Below are positions 1 through 13,908 of a DNA stretch of 40,576 bases, one piece after another. The notes beneath the pieces were generated by a model. The model saw only the letters and a list, made by a program, of their open reading frames with translations. It made no database searches and was not told the origin of the DNA. The stretch lies in the NCBI GenBank assembly GCA_021791615.1, contig JAJYWG010000030.1, forward strand, positions 1-40,576. Direction: 5' to 3'. This stretch comes from Actinomycetes bacterium (GTDB taxonomy: Bacteria > Actinomycetota > Acidimicrobiia > Acidimicrobiales > RAAP-2). The translations under genes and the position numbers were made by a program. The first letter of the stretch is position 1. Every line of letters starts with the position of its first letter.

Positions 1-1
1 G

Positions 2-127
2 ACGACCGGCGGCTACTGGGAGGTGGCGTCCACAGGCGGGGTCTTCAGCTTCAATGCTCCCTTCCACGGCTCGATGGGGGGTACGCGCCTGAACGCCCCT
101 GTGGTCGGCATGGCGATCTCCACCTGA
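2..127 (+). CDS. C-terminal end of a secreted-type repeat protein (5' truncated)
   Basis: Only the last 41 codons are inside the window; the reading frame begins at base 2 and stops with TGA at 125-127. The visible peptide contains [20 protein letters not shown] followed by [17 protein letters not shown]. This is one unit of a Gly/aromatic repeat (GYW.VAS.GGVFSF....F.GS.GG..LN.PVVGMA) that I know from extracellular repeat proteins of Acidimicrobiia and related actinobacteria, where several units follow a signal peptide or enzymatic domain. The signal peptide and any catalytic domain lie upstream, so the function cannot be named. The protein ends immediately after the repeat, so the repeat array is C-terminal. 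It has no functional link to the ribosomal cluster that follows; a 224-base gap with a promoter candidate separates them. Confidence 0.72.
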   Translation, partial: TTGGYWEVASTGGVFSFNAPFHGSMGGTRLNAPVVGMAIST

Positions 128-238
128 GTGGAACAGGTCCCCCAGGGTCGTCCGCCGTATCCGGGCTTGGTAGCACTACTGGGAGTCACTCAGACGGGTG
201 GTGGCCACGTCGCGTGCTCCTCGGGAGGGAACCCCGAA

Positions 239-267
239 TTGCCGTATCGCCCCAGCCGGTGCATACT
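239..267 (+). promoter_or_regulatory. Candidate sigma70-type promoter for tRNA-Met / rpmG
   Basis: TTGCCG (239-244) and CATACT (262-267) are separated by exactly 17 bases. The predicted start near 274 would give a precursor with about 80 bases before the tRNA at 352. The same TTG-N17 geometry recurs before rplJ, rpoB, rpsL and rplM in this window. Nothing else was recognised in the gap 128-351. Confidence 0.5.
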
Positions 268-351
268 TTTCCCAGGCCCACACGCCGAAGGAGCTTCGAT
301 GGCGTCAGGCGGCGCTGACCCGAATAGCTGCTCCAGAGCGGCGTGTGCCGT

Positions 352-425
352 GGCGGCGTAGCTCAGTTGGTCAGAGCACACGGCTCATAATCGTGTTGTC
401 GCGGGTTCGAGTCCCGCCGCCGCTA
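352..425 (+). tRNA. metT: tRNA-Met (anticodon CAT), elongator type
   Basis: A full cloverleaf can be drawn. The acceptor stem is GGCGGCG (352-358) with CGCCGCT (418-424), with one G-U pair at the end. The D stem is GCTC/GAGC (361-364/374-377). The anticodon stem is CACGG/TCGTG with loop CTCATAA and anticodon CAT at 386-388. The variable loop is five bases, and the T arm is GCGGG-TTCGAGT-CCCGC (401-417). The discriminator is A425, and CCA is not encoded. The anticodon stem lacks the three consecutive G-C pairs of an initiator tRNA, so this is an elongator tRNA-Met; a tRNA-Ile read through lysidine is the alternative. A tRNA-Met directly before rpmG and the tRNA-Trp/secE/nusG block is also known from mycobacteria, which favours Met. 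Confidence 0.93.
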
Positions 426-564
426 CTAGCCTGAAAGGCGACCGTCGGGCCGCAGGAAGGGAGGGGCGGGAGTGGGCATTCCGGGCGATCGGGCTCCGAT
501 CCTCGTGCCGGCACCGCGAGCAACGTTCGCCGAAGGTGGCAGGGGAACGGAAGGAGATGAGTGA

Positions 565-729
565 ATGGCAAAGAACGAGAAGCGGGTCCAAGTGACGCTG
601 GCCTGCGAGGTGTGCAAGCGGCGCAACTACATCACGACCAAAAACAAGCTCAACGACCGTGAGCGCATCGAGATGAAGAAATTCTGTCGGTGGGACCGCG
701 CCCACACGCTCCACAAGGAGACGCGCTGA
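565..729 (+). CDS. rpmG: 50S ribosomal protein L33
   Basis: Encodes a 54-residue L33, a small protein of the large subunit near the E site. The ATG at 565 is preceded by AAGGAG at 551-556; an ATG at 557 is out of frame. Recognisable family signatures are [19 protein letters not shown] and the C-terminal HTLHKETR. The first zinc pair is intact (C14, C17), but the second pair, CxxC in zinc-binding L33, reads C41-R-W-D44, so only three cysteines remain. The protein is therefore between the zinc-binding (C+) and zinc-free (C-) forms of L33; whether Asp44 replaces the fourth ligand is not known. It sits between tRNA-Met and tRNA-Trp, as in mycobacteria, but without the dehydratase genes (hadABC) that intervene there. 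Confidence 0.93.
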   Translation: MAKNEKRVQVTLACEVCKRRNYITTKNKLNDRERIEMKKFCRWDRAHTLHKETR

Positions 730-759
730 GGTCAGCACGGCAACCAGGTGCTAACCTCA
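727..759 (+). other. Hairpin beginning at the rpmG stop codon
   Basis: TGAGGTCAGCAC (727-738) pairs with GTGCTAACCTCA (748-759) over 12 positions with a single C-A mismatch and a nine-base loop. The 5' arm contains the rpmG stop codon. There is no T-run, so it is either a GC-type terminator or a processing or stability element between rpmG and tRNA-Trp. Confidence 0.5.
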
Positions 760-887
760 TCTCCTGCTCATCGGTTCGGTCGGGATCGGGCGCCGGTTGC
801 CCTTGTCGGCGACCGTGGCTCCGTTTCTCGACAAGCAGCCGGATCGAGCATGGAGCACCCGGACCAGAAGTGCAAGGTTGCTCGCAG

Positions 888-960
888 AGGGCAGTAGCTC
901 AACTGGTAGAGCACCGGTCTCCAAAACCGGCGGTTGGGGGTTCGAGTCCCTCCTGCCCTG
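888..960 (+). tRNA. trpT: tRNA-Trp (anticodon CCA)
   Basis: The acceptor stem AGGGCAG (888-894) pairs perfectly with CTGCCCT (953-959). The D stem is GCTC/GAGC, and the anticodon stem CCGGT/ACCGG encloses loop CTCCAAA with anticodon CCA at 921-923. The T arm is GGGGG-TTCGAGT-CCCTC (936-952) with one G-U pair, and the discriminator is G960. CCA is not encoded and must be added enzymatically. Its place directly before secE-nusG is a conserved actinobacterial arrangement. I saw no clear promoter in 730-887, so it may be read from the rpmG transcript; an imperfect inverted repeat (CTTGTCG 802-808, CGACAAG 829-835) lies in that stretch. Confidence 0.95.
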
Positions 961-998
961 CTCTTGCCGGTAAAGTCCAAAGCCCGAACGAAGGCACG

Positions 999-1031
999 AT
1001 GAGAACGAGAAAGCCGGAGCGGCGTCGGTGA
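999..1031 (+). CDS. Possible 10-residue Arg-rich leader peptide before secE
   Basis: An ATG at 999 opens a ten-codon frame, [10 protein letters not shown], whose stop TGA (1029-1031) overlaps the GTG start of secE (1028-1030) in the GTGA arrangement used throughout this window. Only a weak AAGG at 991-994 precedes it. It may be chance, or a short upstream frame that couples or tunes secE translation. Confidence 0.2.
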   Translation: MRTRKPERRR

Positions 1032-1324
1032 ACCGAGAGACGAAGCGAATGATGCAGCGCCAGGGCCAGATGGAGGCCGACGGCTCGCCCGCGTCCCGGA
1101 GGCCGACCGGACAGCCGGCCAAACGCCCTGCCCGGCAACGCACGTCTCCGATGCAGTTCACGCGGGAGATCCGCGACGAGCTCCGCCAGGTGGCGTGGCC
1201 GAACCGGGCCGAGCTGATCAATTACACCACGGTGGTCTTCTTCACGTTGGTGCTGATGGTGAGCCTGATCTTCGCCCTGAACTACGTGTTCGGCAAGGGC
1301 ATCTTCTACATGTTCCAGAAGTGA
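1028..1324 (+). CDS. secE: Preprotein translocase subunit SecE
   Basis: 98-residue SecE, the small clamp subunit of the SecYEG protein-conducting channel in the cytoplasmic membrane. The first half is a Gly/Pro/Arg-rich cytoplasmic stretch. The conserved amphipathic helix motif [20 protein letters not shown] is followed by one transmembrane segment (about residues 60-85) and a short tail, as in the short single-span SecE of most bacteria. GTG at 1028 is taken as the start; an ATG at 1049 is a possible internal start that would lose only part of the poorly conserved N-terminus. Its partner SecY is encoded at 28029. The last codons overlap the proposed nusG start by four bases, indicating translational coupling. 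Confidence 0.93.
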   Translation: MNRETKRMMQRQGQMEADGSPASRRPTGQPAKRPARQRTSPMQFTREIRDELRQVAWPNRAELINYTTVVFFTLVLMVSLIFALNYVFGKGIFYMFQK

Positions 1325-2148
1325 ATGCTGATCGAGTGAACGGTGTACCAGTGACAGACCTCTCTCCTGCCGATCCCCAAACGGATACCGAGACCATGGG
1401 CGGTGTGGTCGTCGACGCGCTCGGGGACACGGGCGACCTCGACCGACCGCCGACTTCGGGCGGTCTCGACCTCGCCGCAGACACCGGGCTCGCCGCAGAC
1501 ACCGGGCTCGATGCCGGCACAGGGCTCGGCGCCGACGCCGAGCTGGACGCCGGCACAGAGCTCGACGAAGAGGAAGACGAAGAGCCGCTTCCCAGTGCCT
1601 ACGACCGCCCCGGGCGCTGGTACGTCGTGCACACCTACTCGGGCTACGAGAACAAGGTCTCGTCGAACTTGAAGAACGTCGTCGCCTCCCGAGGCATGGA
1701 GGACCGGGTCTTCGAGGTCGTGATCCCGATGGAAGACGTCGTCGAGCTGAAAGGCGGCAAGCGGGTCACGGTGCAGAAGAAGGTCTTCCCCGGCTACCTC
1801 ATGGTGCGCTGTGATCTCGACGACGACACCTGGGGTGCGATCCGCAACACCCCCGGCGTGACCGGCTTCGTCGGACCGGGCACGAAGCCGACTCCCCTGT
1901 CCCGGCGTGAGGTGGAGAGCATCCTGCCGGTGAAGGCGGACGGGGCCGAGGCTCCGGTGAAGCGCAGCCGGCCCAGAGCCGAGTACGAGCTCGACGAGAC
2001 CGTGCGGGTGAAGGAAGGTCCGTTTGCCGACTTCTCGGGACAGATCGCCGAGATCAACGAGGACCAGCTCAAGCTCAAGGTCCTGGTGAACATCTTCGGC
2101 CGGGAGACCCCCGTGGAGCTCGATTTCAGCCAGGTGGCGAAGCTGTGA
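1321..2148 (+). CDS. nusG: Transcription termination/antitermination factor NusG
   Basis: NusG binds the RNA polymerase clamp through its NGN domain and links it to ribosomal S10 or Rho through its KOW domain. The NGN domain starts at about residue 99 ([15 protein letters not shown]) and the C-terminal KOW domain covers roughly 220-275 ([18 protein letters not shown]). E. coli NusG is about 181 residues; this frame gives 275 because of a 98-residue Asp/Glu-rich N-terminal extension. Mycobacterial NusG has a shorter acidic extension. Part of the extension is five 18-base units (see repeat at 1471). The start is uncertain: GTG at 1321 overlaps the secE stop (GTGA); GTG at 1336 or 1351 and ATG at 1396 are in frame, and none has a clear ribosome binding site. 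Confidence 0.92.
   Translation: MNADRVNGVPVTDLSPADPQTDTETMGGVVVDALGDTGDLDRPPTSGGLDLAADTGLAADTGLDAGTGLGADAELDAGTELDEEEDEEPLPSAYDRPGRWYVVHTYSGYENKVSSNLKNVVASRGMEDRVFEVVIPMEDVVELKGGKRVTVQKKVFPGYLMVRCDLDDDTWGAIRNTPGVTGFVGPGTKPTPLSRREVESILPVKADGAEAPVKRSRPRAEYELDETVRVKEGPFADFSGQIAEINEDQLKLKVLVNIFGRETPVELDFSQVAKL
1471..1560 (+). repeat. Five tandem 18-bp units in the nusG N-terminal extension
   Basis: Units begin at 1471, 1489, 1507, 1525 and 1543. The first two are identical at all 18 positions and the rest have diverged. They encode six-residue units ending in L and one of D/G/A ([30 protein letters not shown] in the shifted register) and lead into an Asp/Glu run. The period is a multiple of three, so copy changes keep the frame. 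Confidence 0.85.
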
Positions 2149-2206
2149 CACCCGGACCCGCTCGGCGGATCTCCTGCCGGCGCTTCCGATCGACGAGGAG
2201 AGGGTG

Positions 2207-2638
2207 ATGGCACCGAAAAAGCGAGTGTTGGCATTGGTGAAGATCCAGCTCGAGGCCGGATCGGCGACCCCGGCGCCTCCGGTGGGGACCGCCCTCGGGC
2301 CTCACGGTGTCCAGACCATGGAGTTCTGCAAGCAGTACAACGCCGCCACCGAGTCCCAGCGTGGGTCGGTGGTGCCGGTGGACATCACGATCTACGAGGA
2401 CCGCAGCTTCACCTTCGTGCTGCGGACCCCGCCGACCCCGGTGCTGATCCGCCAGGCCGCGGGTCTGGAGAAGGGTTCCGCGACCTCTGGCCGCGAGCAG
2501 GCCGGGACGATCACGACCGCCCAGCTCGAGGACATCGCGAAGGTCAAGCTTCCCGACCTCAACACCGACGACCTCGAAGCGGCAAAGAAGCAGGTCGCCG
2601 GCACCGCCCGTTCCATGGGCGTCGCGGTGGCCGGCTGA
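2207..2638 (+). CDS. rplK: 50S ribosomal protein L11
   Basis: 143-residue L11, which with 23S rRNA helices 43/44 forms the GTPase-associated centre at the base of the L7/L12 stalk. The N-terminal domain carries [20 protein letters not shown] (residues about 12-31) with the conserved prolines of the thiostrepton-binding face; the C-terminal rRNA-binding domain ends with [16 protein letters not shown] at 2207 is chosen because GAGGAGAGG (2194-2202) lies just upstream; a GTG at 2204 is the only close alternative. Length matches the family. It is separated from nusG by 58 bases and from rplA by a 150-base repeat-rich gap. Confidence 0.96.
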   Translation: MAPKKRVLALVKIQLEAGSATPAPPVGTALGPHGVQTMEFCKQYNAATESQRGSVVPVDITIYEDRSFTFVLRTPPTPVLIRQAAGLEKGSATSGREQAGTITTAQLEDIAKVKLPDLNTDDLEAAKKQVAGTARSMGVAVAG

Positions 2639-2642
2639 CGAC

Positions 2643-2771
2643 CACCTGGGCGAGGCAGCGGCGAGAGGGCACCTGGGCGAGGGCGGCGGGGAGAAGGCAG
2701 CGGGGCACGGCGGGCGAGGGCGGCGGGTCGAGGTAGAGAGGACGACCGGTCGAGGCGGGTACGGGTCGAGC
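2643..2771 (+). repeat. G-rich degenerate direct repeats between rplK and rplA
   Basis: A 16-base word, GGGCGAGGGCGGCGGG, occurs at 2675-2690 and again at 2712-2727. The word CACCTGGGCGAGG occurs at 2643-2655 and 2670-2682. A GGTCGAG word recurs toward the 3' end. Several runs of three or four G lie on the transcribed strand. Nothing in it looks coding. L1 of E. coli regulates its operon by binding leader mRNA, but I could not recognise an L1-site mimic here. Confidence 0.7.
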
Positions 2772-2788
2772 ACGACGAAGGAGCGAAG

Positions 2789-3514
2789 ATGGCCAAGCAC
2801 GGAAAGAAGTACCGGGAGGTCGCTTCCGGCATCGATCGGGAGGCGCTCTACGGAGTTGCCGAGGCGCTGGACCTCGTGAAGGCCGGCGCCCGAGCCGGCT
2901 TCGACGAGACTGTCGAGCTCGCGGTGCGCCTCGGTGTGGACCCGCGCAAGGCCGACCAGATCGTCCGGGGGACGCTGTCGCTGCCGTCGGGCACGGGCCG
3001 CTCCGAGCGGGTGGCGGTGTTCGCAGCGGGCGAGGCGGCCGCCGAGGCCCGTTCGGCCGGCGCGGACCACATCGGCGCGGATGACCTGGTGGCCAGAGTG
3101 CGTGACGAGGGCTTTCTCGACTTCGACGTGGCCATCGCCACCCCTGACCTGATGGGACAAGTCGGGACGCTGGGCCGGATCCTCGGGCCACGAGGACTGA
3201 TGCCGAACCCGAAGACCGGGACGGTGACCAACGAGGTCGGAAAGGCCGTCGTGGAGTTCAAGGGCGGGCGGGTCGAGTACCGGACGGACAAGGTGGGCAA
3301 TGTGCACGTGCGGGTCGGCAAGGCGTCGTTCTCCAAGGCGCAGCTCCTGGCCAACGTGAGGGCCGTCATCGACGAGCTGGTGCGGGCGAAGCCGGCGTCG
3401 GCCAAGGGCAGGTACATCCGCTCGGTGACGCTCTCGACCACGATGGGACCGGGCGTGCACCTCGACCCGGTGCGGGCGAGAGAGGTCGACGAAGAGCTGC
3501 TGGCCACGGTCTGA
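2789..3514 (+). CDS. rplA: 50S ribosomal protein L1
   Basis: 241-residue L1, the protein of the mobile L1 stalk that helps eject deacylated tRNA from the E site and often acts as a translational repressor of its own operon. Family signatures are KHGKKYREV at the N-terminus, [20 protein letters not shown] near residues 128-147, and the C-terminal [18 protein letters not shown]. The length is normal. The ATG at 2789 follows GAAGGAGCG with ideal spacing. It ends the secE-nusG-rplK-rplA set; a strong promoter candidate for rplJ starts 22 bases after its stop. Confidence 0.97.
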   Translation: MAKHGKKYREVASGIDREALYGVAEALDLVKAGARAGFDETVELAVRLGVDPRKADQIVRGTLSLPSGTGRSERVAVFAAGEAAAEARSAGADHIGADDLVARVRDEGFLDFDVAIATPDLMGQVGTLGRILGPRGLMPNPKTGTVTNEVGKAVVEFKGGRVEYRTDKVGNVHVRVGKASFSKAQLLANVRAVIDELVRAKPASAKGRYIRSVTLSTTMGPGVHLDPVRAREVDEELLATV

Positions 3515-3535
3515 CCAGCTCGCAGCAGACCGCGG

Positions 3536-3564
3536 TTGCCGGGGCTCCCCGGCTCCGCTACGAT
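3536..3564 (+). promoter_or_regulatory. Candidate promoter for rplJ-rplL
   Basis: TTGCCG (3536-3541), a 17-base spacer, then TACGAT (3559-3564). The predicted start near 3571 gives a leader of about 255 bases before rplJ. The position just after rplA explains how L10/L12, needed in higher copy, can be expressed independently of L11/L1. Confidence 0.65.
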
Positions 3565-3571
3565 GTCGCCC

Positions 3572-3826
3572 GCTCGCAGGGGTGCAGGCTTGCATCCCGC
3601 TGGATCATCGATCCGCCCGGCGCGTCGCGGCGAGCAGCGAACGAACGGAACACAACCAGAACACAGTGAGCCGCCGAAGATCTCCGGTGCACCGCAAGGT
3701 GCCGAAGGGGCCTGCCAGGCCCGCCTGACGAGGCGTCGTCGATCCGACACACCGCACGGTGCCGTCGGCCCGTCGCCCCGGAGGTCCCGGCACAGTTGCC
3801 GGGCGGAACCGACCGGTGGAGGAGCG
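3572..3826 (+). ncRNA. Structured rplJ leader, likely L10-type autoregulatory leader
   Basis: This fills the 312-base non-coding stretch between rplA and rplJ, downstream of the promoter at 3536. Hairpins seen by eye: GGGGTGCA/TGCATCCC (3579-3598); GGATC/GATCC (3602-3614); GCACC/GGTGC closed by a GCAA tetraloop (3689-3702); GGGCCT/AGGCCC (3708-3722); CACC/GGTG with loop GCAC (3750-3761); and CCCGGCA/TGCCGGG (3786-3803), which ends 23 bases before the start codon. L10 leaders that bind the L10-L12 complex are established in Bacteria, and this is the expected position. Assignment to that RNA family is inference; I could not match the consensus kink-turn. The third and fifth hairpins look like copies of one another. 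Confidence 0.5.
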
Positions 3827-4489
3827 ATGGACAGTCCGAGGCCCGAGAAAGTGGCAGTGGTGGACGAGGTGCGCGAGCGCCTGTCGTCTTCCTCGGCCGC
3901 CATCGTCACCGAGTACCGCGGTCTCAGCGTCGCCGAGCTGGCCGAGCTCCGCCGGAGCCTTGCCGCGGTTGGAGGCGAGTACAAGGTCTTCAAGAACACC
4001 CTGGTGCGCCTGGCCGTTGCCGGCAGCGACCACGAAGCGCTGGAGAGCCTGCTCACCGGGCCGACGGCTCTCGCATTCGTCCAGGGTGACGTGAGCGCAG
4101 TGGCCAAGGCCCTGCGGGACTTCTCGAGGACGGCGCCGAGCCTCGTCGTCAAAGGCGGTCTCCTCGACGGCGGTCCCCTCTCGGCAGCACAGCTCGCGGC
4201 GCTGGCGGACCTGCCACCGCGCCAGGTCCTGTTGAGCAGGCTGGCGGGGGGCATGGCGGCGCCGCTGCAGCAGATGGCCGGGCTGCTCCAGGCCCTCCCG
4301 CGGAACCTGGCGTACGGCCTTGCGGCGCTGGTGGACGCGCACGGTGCCTCCCCCTCGGCCGCCGACGAGCCCACGGAAGATGTGGGAAGCGGGTCCGAGG
4401 ACGCCGAGGGCATCGCTGCGACATCGCCCGAGGCGGCCGCAGGCACAACGCCCGCTGCCGAGCCCGAGATCTCGAACACCGAGGAATGA
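3827..4489 (+). CDS. rplJ: 50S ribosomal protein L10
   Basis: 220-residue L10, which anchors L7/L12 dimers to 23S rRNA to form the stalk that recruits translational GTPases. The N-terminal rRNA-binding domain has [19 protein letters not shown] and [12 protein letters not shown] (residues about 28-65). The alpha-8 helix that carries L12 follows [20 protein letters not shown] near 145-165. ATG at 3827 is set by GGAGGAG just upstream; the open frame continues far upstream but through the leader. Most L10 proteins have about 165-175 residues; residues 173-220 here are an Ala/Ser/Glu-rich acidic tail. rplL follows after 22 bases. Confidence 0.96.
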   Translation: MDSPRPEKVAVVDEVRERLSSSSAAIVTEYRGLSVAELAELRRSLAAVGGEYKVFKNTLVRLAVAGSDHEALESLLTGPTALAFVQGDVSAVAKALRDFSRTAPSLVVKGGLLDGGPLSAAQLAALADLPPRQVLLSRLAGGMAAPLQQMAGLLQALPRNLAYGLAALVDAHGASPSAADEPTEDVGSGSEDAEGIAATSPEAAAGTTPAAEPEISNTEE

Positions 4490-4511
4490 CAATGAAAGGA
4501 AGGCCATCCCC

Positions 4512-4904
4512 ATGGCAGGAACCCTGAGCAAAGAGCAGATCCTCGACGGCATCGCCGAGCTGTCGGTGCTGGAGCTGAGCGAGCTGCTCAAAGACTTCGA
4601 AGAGCGGTTCGGCGTGACCGCCGCAGCGCCGGTGGCTGTGGCCGCGGCACCGGCGGCCTCGGCCGGGGAGGCGGCCGACAGCGAGGAGGAGCAGGCGGAG
4701 TTCGACGTCGTCCTCACCGCCGCAGGCGACAAGAAGATCCAGGTCATCAAAGAGGTGCGCTCCCTCACCAGCCTGGGGCTGAAAGAGGCGAAGGACCTGG
4801 TCGACAGCGCCCCCAAGCCCGTGCTCGAGAAGGTGAGCAAGGAGGACGCCGAGAAGGCCAAGGCCGCGCTGGAAGGTGCCGGAGCCACCGTCGAGGTCAA
4901 GTAG
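4512..4904 (+). CDS. rplL: 50S ribosomal protein L7/L12
   Basis: 130-residue L7/L12, the multicopy stalk protein that contacts EF-G, EF-Tu and IF2. It has the N-terminal dimerisation helix (residues about 1-35), an Ala-rich hinge (about 38-55), and a C-terminal domain with [20 protein letters not shown] and the factor-binding [14 protein letters not shown]. Length is typical for the family. An AAAGGAAGG sequence precedes the ATG at 4512. The next 329 bases are the rpoB promoter and leader region. Confidence 0.97.
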   Translation: MAGTLSKEQILDGIAELSVLELSELLKDFEERFGVTAAAPVAVAAAPAASAGEAADSEEEQAEFDVVLTAAGDKKIQVIKEVRSLTSLGLKEAKDLVDSAPKPVLEKVSKEDAEKAKAALEGAGATVEVK

Positions 4905-4930
4905 GGACCGGGACGGCTCCCGGGCGGTGC

Positions 4931-4959
4931 TTGACCCGGGCCGGTGCGCTGCCTAGCCT
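4931..4959 (+). promoter_or_regulatory. Candidate promoter P1 of rpoBC
   Basis: TTGACC (4931-4936), 17 bases, TAGCCT (4954-4959); the -35 matches the sigma70 consensus at five of six positions. It begins 27 bases after the rplL stop and would give a leader of about 265 bases before rpoB. Confidence 0.65.
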
Positions 4960-5015
4960 GACCCCGGTACCTGGGGCGCGGGCGCGGCACCCGGGACGTT
5001 GGTTGCTGCCCGGGG

Positions 5016-5042
5016 TTGCTCGCTCCTGGGAAAACCTATAAG
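5016..5042 (+). promoter_or_regulatory. Candidate promoter P2 of rpoBC
   Basis: TATAAG at 5037-5042 lies in an A/T-rich island (AAAACCTATAAGAT) that is exceptional in this GC-rich window. A TTGCTC at 5016-5021 is 15 bases upstream, shorter than the 17 seen elsewhere. A second rpoB promoter is plausible but less certain than P1. Confidence 0.45.
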
Positions 5043-5048
5043 ATCGAA

Positions 5049-5233
5049 GGTTGCCGTGGCCCTTCCCTTTGTCTCTGCCCGTAATTCCGCCTGAATGGCG
5101 CGCGTCGCCGTCCCGCTCCGGGCCCAGCTCGGCTCTGTGACCCGCCGGCTCGGCGCGGGTTGGGAGCGCCGGGCCACGCCTGAAGCCCCGTCCAGTGTGA
5201 CCTGTCAGCAATCCGATTGGGAGGAGTAGGCCG
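5049..5233 (+). other. rpoB 5' leader
   Basis: Non-coding stretch between the promoter candidates and rpoB. It includes an imperfect hairpin ACCCGC/GCGGGT (5140-5145 and 5155-5160) enclosing CGGCTCGGC, and ends in the strong ribosome binding site GGGAGGAG (5219-5226). No leader peptide or known riboswitch was recognised. Confidence 0.4.
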
Positions 5234-12900
<7,667 letters not shown>

Positions 12901-12923
12901 TGCCCGAGCGAGCGCGCCCGGGC

Positions 12924-12952
12924 TTGCCCGCCGACCCCGCTTGTCCTAGCAT
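12924..12952 (+). promoter_or_regulatory. Candidate promoter of the str operon (rpsL)
   Basis: TTGCCC (12924-12929), 17 bases, TAGCAT (12947-12952), placed 24 bases after rpoC. The leader of about 80 bases contains a perfect hairpin GACCCG/CGGGTC (12974-12991, six-base loop). Confidence 0.6.
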
Positions 12953-13037
12953 GATCGGGCTGTCGGCCGCCGTGACCCGCTCGTTCGGGTCTGCAGGCCG
13001 GTCGGCGCACCTGGCAATCGATTCGCAGAGGTAGCGC

Positions 13038-13409
13038 GTGCCCACGATCGCCCAGCTCGTCCGCAAAGGACGGCAGGCCAAGACGACCAAGACCAAGACC
13101 CCGGCTCTCAAGGGCGCGCCCCAGCGACGGGGCGTGTGCACCCGCGTCTACACGACCACCCCGAAGAAGCCCAACTCGGCCCTCCGCAAGGTCGCCCGTG
13201 TCCGCCTCACGAGCGGCGTCGAGATCACGGCGTACATCCCCGGTGTCGGGCACAACCTCCAGGAGCACTCCATCGTGCTGGTCCGAGGTGGCCGGGTGAA
13301 GGACCTGCCCGGTGTCCGCTACAAGGTGATCCGCGGTGCCCTCGACACCTCGGGCGTCCGCGAGCGCAGCCAGGCCCGCAGCCGCTACGGGGCCAAGAAG
13401 GAGTCCTGA
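13038..13409 (+). CDS. rpsL: 30S ribosomal protein S12
   Basis: 123-residue S12 at the decoding centre. GTG at 13038 gives the universal N-terminus [11 protein letters not shown]. The streptomycin-determinant loops are wild type: K43 in [13 protein letters not shown] and the lysine in [12 protein letters not shown], so no resistance substitution is visible. The C-terminus [11 protein letters not shown] is canonical. A GAGG sits about eight bases before the start. It opens the str operon, one base before rpsG. Confidence 0.97.
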   Translation: MPTIAQLVRKGRQAKTTKTKTPALKGAPQRRGVCTRVYTTTPKKPNSALRKVARVRLTSGVEITAYIPGVGHNLQEHSIVLVRGGRVKDLPGVRYKVIRGALDTSGVRERSQARSRYGAKKES

Positions 13410-13410
13410 A

Positions 13411-13881
13411 ATGCCCCGCAACGGCCCGGCAACCCGCCGAGAGCTCCAGCCCGACCCCGTCTACCACTCGGTGCTGGTGACCCAGTTCGTCAACAAGGTG
13501 CTCACCCGCGGCAAGCGGACCCTCGCCGAGCGCATCGTCTACGGCGCGCTCACCCTCGTCGAGGAACGCGCCGGGTCGGACCCCGTCGGCGTGCTCAAGC
13601 GTGCTGTCGAGCACACCCGGCCCGAGCTCGAGGTGCGGAGCCGCAGGGTGGGTGGTGCGACCTACCAGGTGCCGGTCGAAGTCCGCCCACGCCGGGCGAC
13701 GACCCTGGCCATACGATGGCTCACCGGCTATGCCCGCCAGCGGCGTGAGAAGACGATGGCCGAGCGCTTGGCGTCGGAGATCCTCGACGCGTCGAACGGC
13801 GTCGGCGCGGCGGTGAAGCGCCGCGAGGACCTGCACAAGATGGCCGAGTCGAACAAGGCCTTCGCCCACTACCGCTGGTAG
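13411..13881 (+). CDS. rpsG: 30S ribosomal protein S7
   Basis: 156-residue S7, the primary binder that nucleates assembly of the 30S head and contacts E-site tRNA. The N-terminal [17 protein letters not shown], the [16 protein letters not shown] beta-hairpin (about 79-95) and the C-terminal [21 protein letters not shown] are family hallmarks. The length is exactly that expected for a Gram-positive S7. An AAGGAG in the end of rpsL places the start at ATG 13411. S7 is the autogenous repressor of str in E. coli; no S7-site mimic was recognised here. Confidence 0.97.
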   Translation: MPRNGPATRRELQPDPVYHSVLVTQFVNKVLTRGKRTLAERIVYGALTLVEERAGSDPVGVLKRAVEHTRPELEVRSRRVGGATYQVPVEVRPRRATTLAIRWLTGYARQRREKTMAERLASEILDASNGVGAAVKRREDLHKMAESNKAFAHYRW

Positions 13882-13908
13882 TCGCCCCCACCGTCGATCA
13901 GGAGCACC

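Noticed and set aside
352..425. Initiator tRNA-Met identity for the first tRNA
   Set aside because: The anticodon stem is CACGG/TCGTG, without the three G-C pairs of initiators, and the acceptor end is paired.
3536..3826. Upstream extension of the rplJ reading frame
   Set aside because: The frame is open by chance through the promoter and structured leader; ATG 3827 with GGAGGAG gives the family N-terminus.
5028..5052. GGGAA...GTT resembling a SigR/SigH-type thiol-stress promoter before rpoB
   Set aside because: The match to GGAAT-N18-GTT is incomplete and the spacing is off; the TATAAG element in the same place is a simpler reading.
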